A DNA stretch of 37,178 nucleotides from Stieleria mannarensis (GTDB lineage: Bacteria; Planctomycetota; Planctomycetia; Pirellulales; Pirellulaceae). The notes beneath the pieces are model-generated. The model was not told where the DNA came from, ran no database searches, and saw only the letters and a program-made list of their open reading frames with translations. This document shows, piece after piece, positions 8,258 to 14,902 of this stretch. Where the stretch lies: positions 1-37,178 of the forward strand of contig NZ_JACEHH010000067.1 of NCBI RefSeq assembly GCF_014154935.1, written 5' to 3'. Position 1 is the first letter of the stretch, and the number at the start of each line of letters is the position of its first letter. Made by a program: the position numbers and the translations under genes.

Positions 8258-8667
8258 GACGATCCCCTTTCTGAAGAACAACCGGGCGTACCCCTGTCAT
8301 GGTACACCCGTCCCCCGGGCGTGTCAAACAAGACACCGGACCGTGGAGGCTTTTCGCCGTCCTTAAGGAATCATTAGCCCGTATCCTCTGATGCAACGAA
8401 ACGCAAAGTGAGTGCGGCAGCTCGCATTCCCGGGTTCCATTGCGTGCTTTCGACATCCTGCTGCTCGTCGTCGCCCTTTCCAACATCGACGTCTTCTTTG
8501 CCCTATTTCAGCCGGCCATCGACGATCATTGACAATTCATAAGCGGTCGCGGCTACCGCCTTGCCATCTGGTTGGTGGGTGGGCCTGTTTTGGATCTCCC
8601 CGCAAAACGGTGCACAACAACGTTCCAGGGCGCTGAAAGGGCCTGAGAGCGTTGACGTCTACAAAGG
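8258..8667. other. Intergenic, no gene seen
   Basis: This stretch lies between the start of the TlpA-like gene and the end of the EEP protein. It contains a GTACC/GGTAC inverted repeat near 8287-8305 and a GGTGTC-type inverted stretch near 8320-8340. I see no credible coding frame: the open frames here lack ribosome sites and protein-like composition. Confidence 0.5.
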
Positions 8668-9663
8668 TCAAAACCTCGTCCGCCTCAACGCGACGCTGAC
8701 ACTGCGGTGGTCTGATCCGATATCGTCCCCGACTCTGTATTCGACACAGCGAAGCGAATCGTTGATGAAGATGTGGTCCAAGACCAGCCCGAACGGGAAA
8801 TCGGATCCGCGTGCGTACCAGGTCGGCGTCACCGCGATACCGAGCTTGGCACGATGCAACCCCGATGCGCGTTGAAACCGTCGGAAATGCGGCGACCAAG
8901 GGGTCACGTTGAAATCCCCCAAAACCACAATTGGTCGCTCTGGAAATTCGTGCCGCTGTTGGCTAATCCGCGCGGCGAGCAACGACAGGTGTTGATTGCG
9001 GGATTGAAACCCGTCGCTGCCCATCGGCGGCAAGGGATGTGTCGCAACAACCTGATTCCCACCACAGACCACTTCGATCGACGTGATGTTTTCATTCAAC
9101 TGAAACATCCGGGCTTCGTCGAACGCGAGCTTGCTGAACACTCCGATTCCGAAATTCCCCGAGTCCTCGGGGCTCGAAAGTCGATGCGGATATGCGTCTG
9201 CCAATTCGCGAGAAAGGTAGGCATTCAATCCACTGCTCAACTCCAGAATCGCGACCAGATCTGGATCGACTTGGCGGATTTCATCGGCCACTCGCTGGTA
9301 GGCGTGGTTGCGAGTCAACACGTTGATCGTCATCAACCGGAGCGGTGCGTCTGCGGTTGCCCCAGATGCCGACGTCGGAACCAGTTCGGGCATCATGGGC
9401 ACCAAGTGCACCGAAAAACAGAGCGCTCCGATCAACGCCAATCGGAATTGTTTGATGAACAGACAGAACAACACCACGATTGCGCCGGCGATCAGTTGCT
9501 GAATCCGCAAATTGGCCAACAGGTCCGAAAACCAATACCAGCGAGCGGGCAGCGTCGCCAGTGTGCCGAGCACCACGGCAATGACCCCCAGTCGTGCGAG
9601 GAATTGCGACAGATTCGTTAACCAATCGGAAAGACCTGGCATCCCAGGGGGCGACGCTTTCAT
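8668..9663 (-). CDS. Membrane-anchored endonuclease/exonuclease/phosphatase family protein
   Basis: The 331-residue product has three hydrophobic helices (about 22-40, 55-70 and 74-91) followed by an EEP-fold metal-dependent phosphoesterase domain. Catalytic landmarks are intact: INVLTRN (Asn114), ILELSS (Glu141), THP (His209), VVLGDFN (Asp250, Asn252), LDHIF (Asp296) and SDH (317-319). Membrane-anchored EEP proteins of this layout include YafD-like and VanJ-like proteins, the latter linked to glycopeptide resistance and lipid-carrier phosphatase activity. Either would fit and neither is shown. The longest frame starts at 9903, but its first residues are translated repeat DNA. ATG 9663 is used here, with ATG 9771 as an alternative. 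Confidence 0.8.
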   Translation of the reverse strand: MKASPPGMPGLSDWLTNLSQFLARLGVIAVVLGTLATLPARWYWFSDLLANLRIQQLIAGAIVVLFCLFIKQFRLALIGALCFSVHLVPMMPELVPTSASGATADAPLRLMTINVLTRNHAYQRVADEIRQVDPDLVAILELSSGLNAYLSRELADAYPHRLSSPEDSGNFGIGVFSKLAFDEARMFQLNENITSIEVVCGGNQVVATHPLPPMGSDGFQSRNQHLSLLAARISQQRHEFPERPIVVLGDFNVTPWSPHFRRFQRASGLHRAKLGIAVTPTWYARGSDFPFGLVLDHIFINDSLRCVEYRVGDDIGSDHRSVSVALRRTRF

Positions 9664-9856
9664 GCGGCCATCAGTGCCTGGAGCAGTACGAGGCGGCGGA
9701 TTGACGTCTTGGCTGTCTGCAGATCCGGGTTCCAGAAAAAAATAGAAGATTGTCCGAGCGGTGTTTTGCATCTTTCGGTTTCCGGTCCTTTGTTCGATCC
9801 GCTTCTCGAAGAGGTTTCCCCCGCCGCAGACAATGATTTGGGTAGCCGCTGCGTTC

Positions 9857-9887
9857 GGAGAGTCGCCGTGTTCTCCGAACTCGGCGT
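9857..9887 (+). repeat. GTCGCCGT-type dispersed repeat, copy 1
   Basis: Bases 9862-9887 are identical to 35396-35421 over 26 nt, with core GTCGCCGTGTTCTCCGA. Here a left arm TTCGGAGA (9854-9861) pairs with TCTCCGAA (9872-9879), making an 8-bp hairpin. An inverted relative lies at 10087-10108. Confidence 0.85.
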
Positions 9888-9990
9888 CCAGGAAGCAGAG
9901 CATTGCCCCGGTCGGACCTCGGGGGATGTCGATTGTTTAAGTGACGGATTTGATCGTAGCCGACGTCGCCAAGGCTTTCGCAAGCCGCCG

Positions 9991-10040
9991 GCCCTCTCTG
10001 GCGTTTGCTTGCTGCGCAAACGCCGTCTCTCCCAGAGGGC
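9991..10040. repeat. Bipartite hairpin
   Basis: GCCCTCT (9991-9997) pairs with AGAGGGC (10034-10040). Inside it, GGCGTTTGC (10000-10008) pairs with GCAAACGCC (10016-10024), leaving a 7-nt loop. The structure sits between two minus-strand genes and lacks a U-tract. Confidence 0.75.
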
Positions 10041-10086
10041 GAGAATCTCAATCGGTTGCCAAATCATGCAGCAACTCTATCGACGT

Positions 10087-10108
10087 CCCGAGAGGACGGC
10101 GAATGTCC
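10087..10108 (-). repeat. GTCGCCGT-type dispersed repeat, inverted relative
   Basis: The minus strand reads GGACATTCGCCGTCCTCTC, a relative of the unit at 9857-9878 (GGAGAGTCGCCGTGTTCTC). An inverted pair of the same kind occurs at 35391-35412 and 35456-35477. Confidence 0.65.
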
Positions 10109-10112
10109 GGCC

Positions 10113-10136
10113 CCACCTTCTGGCGAAGGTAGCTAC
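10113..10136 (+). repeat. TGGC-loop hairpin repeat, single unit
   Basis: Core CCTTC-TGGC-GAAGG followed by TAGCTAC, nearly identical to unit A at 3009-3032 read on the minus strand. It lies 14 nt after the stop codon of the M50 fusion gene. In that gene's mRNA sense it begins GTAGC, like the other family members. Confidence 0.85.
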
Positions 10137-10150
10137 GTTCATCCGCCGTT

Positions 10151-12373
10151 CTAGCGAGACTGCAGGTGATCCCAGATTCGCGACACCAGGCTGCGGTCAT
10201 CCGGGATGGTCAAGCGTCCGATCTGGCCGGCCTGAACGGACAAACTGGTCAACGGGTTCAGCGGCAGAACAGACCGCAATTGCGGGTGCACCAATTCGTA
10301 GTCTTCTGATTGCTGCAACATCTGGACGGCCAACGGGCCTCCGACCGACGCCGCCAGCGCGGGGTGCGGCAAACTGCGGCTCGCTGATGGCTGCAGATCC
10401 CGCAGCGGGGCGTCGATGGTCACACCGCCTCGCAACCGCACCGAAGCGATTTGTCGATCCGCGGCGGCCTTCTTGTAGGCCTCCAAGTTGTCTTCGGCAA
10501 CGATCGCCATGATCTCCTTTTCCTGTGGATCGGAGACCCGCAACAACTCTTCGCCTTGTTTGACGAAGCGTCCCAACAGGTAATCGGTCGCCGGTGTGGT
10601 GATTTTGCCGTCGCGCGTCGCCACGATTCGCATCGTGTCAATTTGTTCGTCGATCTCGGCCAATCGACGATTCAAACTTTCCGCGTTCTGCTGTGCCACC
10701 TTGGAAAGCGCCAACTCCCCTCGCTGACGGTGTTGCACCACCTTGGCCGATTCGACGTCCCGCTGATCGATCAACTGGTCGCGGCTCAGAACCAGTTCCG
10801 GTTGCTCCAATTCCATCAACAACGTCCCGCGCTGGACGCGATCACCACATTGGACAAATACCGATGCGACGAAGGCGTCGACCGGTGCCCGTGCGATCTG
10901 TTCGTGCTGGAACTGAACCACCACCGGCACGCGGCGGGCGAGCGGGGAACTGTGCACGGTGGCAAATTGAATCCCCAACGCGACCAACGTGCCGATCCCG
11001 ATCAATCGCCGCTGGTAAAAGTTCAATGTCCATCCCTCGCGCGGCCCGAGCGTCCAAATCTTGACCATCCATCGCAACAGCGGCAACACGCCCCACATCA
11101 TCGCGGCGACGATCGCGATCAGAATCCCCAACCCCTTGGCCCACGTTGATACCGCGAACACCAATCCCGACATCCACACGATTTGAAAAATGACAGAACA
11201 GAGTGCATGGAACGCCGCAAAGTCTCGACGCCAACCGACCAGAGGACTCTCCGGCATCCGGATGCGAAACAACAACGCTTCGATCATCGCACCCAACCGT
11301 TTGCGTCCGTGGGCGCGCAAATTTGGGATCTCCAGCAGATCGCTCAACACATAGTAGCCGTCCAACCGCAACAACGGGTTCGCATTGACCAACAGCGTTG
11401 CCGGGCCGGCGACCAGAAAGACTTGTGCCGCCAGGTGCTTGGCAAATCCGACGGGACTGATCCACCAAATCAGCGCGGCGACCGCTCCGATTGCCAATTC
11501 CACGTACACCCCGGCAAGCGCGATTTGAACGCGATCTCGCCGACGCACCAGTTTCCAGGCATCGGTCACATCGACATAGGCCAGCGGGGCGAACAGGAAG
11601 AACATGATTCCCATTGGGCCGACGCGGACCCCATGCCGTTTGGCGCACACCGCGTGGCCACATTCGTGGACGACCTTCAACACGCACCACAAGAGGGCCA
11701 GGATCAACCACAGTTGTTGATCAAACACCCGTCGCACCTCGGTGGAAAACGCGTCGGCGTTGGACCAAACCACACCGATTCCGGCCACCGCCAACACCGA
11801 CCAAGCGGCCATCGCCGGACCGCCGAATAGGAATCCGAACGTCGGCAATAGCCTGGCAGCCACGCGGTCGCCGTTGGCCAGCGGAAATCGCTGTGTCAGC
11901 AATCCCCCCAGCGCGCGCAGCGTCACTGCGGCCCACCGTTTCCGGCCACTCGTTGGCGGATGCGGCGCGTTGGCACCGGACGCGGGGCTCGTGGGCACAC
12001 CCACTGCGTCTTGTCCTGCCGCCTCAGCCGCGCGCGAAACCTCGTTTTCGGTTGGTACAATGACGGCCAATCGGTGCTGGACCAACTCTTTGGCGAAGGC
12101 GATCACGTCGACTTCCGTCCACAACAACCCATCGCGTTGCAGCTGGCGGTGGATCTCGCCCAACGATCGTCGACCGTCCATCAAGCTCACCGCGTGATAC
12201 TCGCGGGCGCCAAACCGATAGTATTTTCCGGTGCGATGATCGTTCCCGACGTAAACCGTCTGGGATTGATCCCCGCGCGCTGAGAATTCCACCGCCGGAT
12301 CGATCTGGACGATCACGGTCAACGGGTCGGCCGCGGTTTCGCCTGAACTGGAATGGTTGGTTTGATCATCCAT
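10151..12373 (-). CDS. PqqD-like / M50 metalloprotease / HlyD-like fusion protein
   Basis: This 740-residue membrane protein combines three parts. Residues about 25-105 look like a PqqD-type winged helix (YYRFGAREYHAVSLMDGRRS, then a helical LGEIHRQLQRDG segment). In peptide-modifying pathways this fold binds leader peptides. Residues about 180-440 form a multi-helix M50 site-2-protease-like core with HECGH at 236-240 and NPLLRLDGYY (332-341, Asp338), so all three zinc ligands are present. Residues about 485-700 are a biotinyl-lipoyl/HlyD-like adaptor with a coiled coil around 530-580. It is the last gene of a four-gene operon, starting 9 nt after the preceding stop. Peptide processing coupled to export is an inference; the domain calls are firmer. 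Confidence 0.85.
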   Translation of the reverse strand: MDDQTNHSSSGETAADPLTVIVQIDPAVEFSARGDQSQTVYVGNDHRTGKYYRFGAREYHAVSLMDGRRSLGEIHRQLQRDGLLWTEVDVIAFAKELVQHRLAVIVPTENEVSRAAEAAGQDAVGVPTSPASGANAPHPPTSGRKRWAAVTLRALGGLLTQRFPLANGDRVAARLLPTFGFLFGGPAMAAWSVLAVAGIGVVWSNADAFSTEVRRVFDQQLWLILALLWCVLKVVHECGHAVCAKRHGVRVGPMGIMFFLFAPLAYVDVTDAWKLVRRRDRVQIALAGVYVELAIGAVAALIWWISPVGFAKHLAAQVFLVAGPATLLVNANPLLRLDGYYVLSDLLEIPNLRAHGRKRLGAMIEALLFRIRMPESPLVGWRRDFAAFHALCSVIFQIVWMSGLVFAVSTWAKGLGILIAIVAAMMWGVLPLLRWMVKIWTLGPREGWTLNFYQRRLIGIGTLVALGIQFATVHSSPLARRVPVVVQFQHEQIARAPVDAFVASVFVQCGDRVQRGTLLMELEQPELVLSRDQLIDQRDVESAKVVQHRQRGELALSKVAQQNAESLNRRLAEIDEQIDTMRIVATRDGKITTPATDYLLGRFVKQGEELLRVSDPQEKEIMAIVAEDNLEAYKKAAADRQIASVRLRGGVTIDAPLRDLQPSASRSLPHPALAASVGGPLAVQMLQQSEDYELVHPQLRSVLPLNPLTSLSVQAGQIGRLTIPDDRSLVSRIWDHLQSR

Positions 12374-12382
12374 GATGGCTTC

Positions 12383-13798
12383 TCAGTACCCGATCCACCA
12401 AAGCGTCTTTTCCCATCCCGAACGAATCATCGACCACAGCCACGGTCGCAACCGTCCATAGGCGATCGCATCGCCACGCATTCCCGGACGCAACGTGCCG
12501 TCTTGGTTGTCGACATGGATGTGAGCGACAAACACGTTTTGATCGTCACGAAGTTCCGCACTGGGGTACACGGCATCGATTGGTCGCTCAATCGCGTCGC
12601 CTTCGGTCGCGGTCAATCGGACGCGAGCCGGCATGCCTTCGGTGACATACCCGATTTCGTATTCGGGGATCTCCAGCTCGACGACCATTTCACCCAGCGG
12701 TGCGATTTCCAACACCGCCTGCCCTGTTTCCAAAGGCGCCCCGATCGATCGATGAAGATCGCCCAGCACGATGATCCCGTCGATCGGACTGGTCACGTTC
12801 AACCGGTCCAGGCGGCTGATCAGCAAATCGCGTTGACGATTCAATTCGCGAATCTTCAAGTTTGCCTGTTGCGATTCAGCGACCCGTCCACCGACCATTG
12901 CCACGTCACGTTCCTTCAAAACCTGACCGATTTGAGCTTCGATGGCCTCCAGTTCTAACCGCAACGGGCGCCCGTCCAGCGAGATCAACACGTCACCCTG
13001 CTTGACGGAATCGCCGGGCTGGACGTGCGCCGCCTGTAACGTTGCGTCGAACGGCGCCGAAACGATCCGCGAATATTTCGGCCGCACCACCGTGGTGCAG
13101 CGAACGCGGTAGGACACCGGCCAGATCACCAGCAAGACGACCACCACTGCGGCAAGCCCGATGTAGATCCGACCGGTCATGCCGCTGTGTGAAAGCCATC
13201 GCCAGAACTGGGTCATGACGCCGCCACCGCGCATCCAGACGATCGCGCGCAAACTGGGCAAGGCACGACGCAGCCACGTCCGATCGGCAGGGGTCAATTC
13301 GCCGCCATCGATCCATAGCACGCAACGCCCCAATCCGACGTCGTCATCCAGGTTCAACCGCAGTAGATCGCTCGGGGCGACACTGTTTTGCGTTGTCTCC
13401 ATCGCCGGAACATCGGGCCGCGTCGGCAACGACGACGCATCATCGTTCCAACCTTCTGCTGCGTTTTGAAACAGCTCACTGGCCGGCCCCAGCCAACCCA
13501 AACGACATTCGTAAAACCGTCGCATCTGGCTGGCCCCCAGACCACAGCGGACACGGCTGGTCGGAAATTGCTTGGCGATAAAATTGACCATCGCGATGAT
13601 CGCTGCGGTCTGATCCTTCGCTTCGGCCACGCACTGGATCAGCGCGAGTGATTTGGCCGAATCCGCCACAGTAGACGACTCCGCCGTGCTGCCGCCGATT
13701 TCTCCGCGCGCAGCTTCGCCGCCCGGAATTGCGGATGCAGTTCCAGAGTCCGCCGACCGCCTTTGCGGTGTCGTTAGCGAAGGATGCGTGCTGCTCAT
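12383..13798 (-). CDS. HlyD family adaptor with N-terminal GAF-like domain
   Basis: The 471-residue product has a low-complexity N-terminus, then an apparently cytoplasmic GAF-like domain (about 47-190; LALIQCVAEAKDQTAAIIAM, then a VRCGLG strand). A single membrane helix at about 211-231 (IYIGLAAVVVVLLVIWPVSY) leads to a periplasmic adaptor. The adaptor contains a lipoyl half-motif (VQPGDSVKQGDVLISLDG), a short helical hairpin (LELEAIEAQIGQVLKERD), the second lipoyl half (LNVTSPIDGIIV) and a beta-barrel region. Its ATG overlaps the preceding gene's TGA by 4 nt (13795-13798), so translation is probably coupled. GAF domains usually bind small ligands; here the ligand is unknown and the domain call is moderate. 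Confidence 0.85.
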   Translation of the reverse strand: MSSTHPSLTTPQRRSADSGTASAIPGGEAARGEIGGSTAESSTVADSAKSLALIQCVAEAKDQTAAIIAMVNFIAKQFPTSRVRCGLGASQMRRFYECRLGWLGPASELFQNAAEGWNDDASSLPTRPDVPAMETTQNSVAPSDLLRLNLDDDVGLGRCVLWIDGGELTPADRTWLRRALPSLRAIVWMRGGGVMTQFWRWLSHSGMTGRIYIGLAAVVVVLLVIWPVSYRVRCTTVVRPKYSRIVSAPFDATLQAAHVQPGDSVKQGDVLISLDGRPLRLELEAIEAQIGQVLKERDVAMVGGRVAESQQANLKIRELNRQRDLLISRLDRLNVTSPIDGIIVLGDLHRSIGAPLETGQAVLEIAPLGEMVVELEIPEYEIGYVTEGMPARVRLTATEGDAIERPIDAVYPSAELRDDQNVFVAHIHVDNQDGTLRPGMRGDAIAYGRLRPWLWSMIRSGWEKTLWWIGY

Positions 13799-14814
13799 CG
13801 GATTCCCGACACCCCACGCTGGTTGGCCATTGCCCCGGGGCCGATCCGTCGGACGAGCGGAGACGATGTTGGGCTCTGTTGTGCCGTGCGTGGCCGGGCG
13901 GGCTTCATTCGGCAGCGATCGCCGCTGCGCAGATCACCCGCCTTGTTGTCCAACAACACCTTGACCTTGATCGTCCCGCTTTCGCCATCGATGTCCGGTG
14001 CAATCGATGCGACCTCGCCACGCACCCTTTTCCCCGCGCCGGTCATGAACACCTGGACCTTGTCGCCCAAGTGAACCATCCCGATTTCCTCCACCGGGAC
14101 ATTGAACACGCCGTAGAGTTCATCCAGCACGACAAGGCGAATGACGGCGGGATCGGCGGGGGTGATGTATTCGCCGGGGGCGTGAAACAGTTCGGCGACC
14201 ACACCATCCATGGGCGCCAGCACCTTTCGTCGCCGCAGTTGCAACTCGTACCGGGAAAGTTCCAATTTGCGGAGCTGGTCTTGTTCCATCGCGCCCAGCT
14301 CACGCGACTTTGCGATCTCCCAATCTGCGAACGCGCGTTTTAGTTCATCCGGGCGAGCGACATCCTGGTCGGCGAGCGATTGCAATTGTTCCAGCCGCAA
14401 CTTCATCAGCGTCGTTTCAGCCTTGGCGGCATCGGTTTCGCCGTGCATTTGCGCCCGCCAGCGGGCCGTCGCGACCGCCTCGGCTTGCAATCCGTCTTCC
14501 AATTTCGCCACCACATCGCCTTTGGAAACCCGGTCACCGACTTCGACGTTTACGGCGTCCAAGCGTCCGATCTCGGTTGCGGCGACAAGGATGTCGAACT
14601 TGGGAATCGTGAAACCTTCATAGTCGATCGTGATCGAACCGCCCTGATAGCCCGGAGCTTGTCGCGAAGTCCGTGAATACCCGCCGGAATCCTGGGCAAA
14701 CAAAATCGCCGGGACCGCGGCGATCCCGCAGACCACCAGCGCCAACGACGCCACGCGAGTGAACGACGACATTTTTGATCGCTTCGATTGTTTTTCGGAT
14801 GGAGTGATCTTCAT
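13795..14814 (-). CDS. Periplasmic adaptor (HlyD/membrane-fusion family)
   Basis: This 339-residue adaptor would bridge an inner-membrane partner and the TolC-like channel. A signal or anchor helix (VASLALVVCGIAAVPAILFAQ) ends near residue 41. The first lipoyl half is VEVGDRVSKGDVVAKLEDG, followed by an alpha-hairpin of about 90 residues (AVATARWRAQMHGETDAAKA onward). The second half is VLAPMDGVVAELFHAPGEYI. A beta domain with LVVLDELYGVFNVP and a membrane-proximal domain complete it. I chose ATG 14814 because the longer frame adds 28 residues upstream of the signal. It follows the TolC-like gene by 88 nt and overlaps the next gene by 4 nt. Confidence 0.87.
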   Translation of the reverse strand: MKITPSEKQSKRSKMSSFTRVASLALVVCGIAAVPAILFAQDSGGYSRTSRQAPGYQGGSITIDYEGFTIPKFDILVAATEIGRLDAVNVEVGDRVSKGDVVAKLEDGLQAEAVATARWRAQMHGETDAAKAETTLMKLRLEQLQSLADQDVARPDELKRAFADWEIAKSRELGAMEQDQLRKLELSRYELQLRRRKVLAPMDGVVAELFHAPGEYITPADPAVIRLVVLDELYGVFNVPVEEIGMVHLGDKVQVFMTGAGKRVRGEVASIAPDIDGESGTIKVKVLLDNKAGDLRSGDRCRMKPARPRTAQQSPTSSPLVRRIGPGAMANQRGVSGIR

Positions 14815-14902
14815 GACGGTTCTGCGACTGGATCGTGGATTCAAAACGGTTGATAGGTGATGGCAACCAACAGACAACGGTTGTCGCGGGCGACGCAACT
14901 CG

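Larger units (their letters stand above)
9664..10150. other. Repeat-rich intergenic region
   Basis: Between the EEP gene and the M50 fusion gene there is no convincing coding frame. The region holds copies of the GTCGCCGT repeat (9857-9887 and inverted 10087-10108), a long bipartite hairpin (9991-10040) and one TGGC-loop unit (10113-10136). Open frames crossing it are explained by these repeats. Confidence 0.65.

Noticed and set aside
8412..8636. 74-codon plus-strand frame in the gap at 8258-8667
   Set aside because: It is rich in Arg, His and Pro, has no ribosome site, and no family is visible.
8773..9621. A 282-codon plus-strand frame opposite the EEP gene
   Set aside because: It is antisense to a gene with intact catalytic motifs and has an implausible Gln/His/Arg-rich composition.
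9660..10067. Minus-strand frames upstream of the EEP protein
   Set aside because: They cross the repeat copies at 9857-9887 and the hairpin at 9991-10040; their composition is that of translated repeats.
12353..12958. 201-codon plus-strand frame opposite the GAF-like/HlyD gene
   Set aside because: It is antisense to a coupled operon gene and its reading has no domain features.
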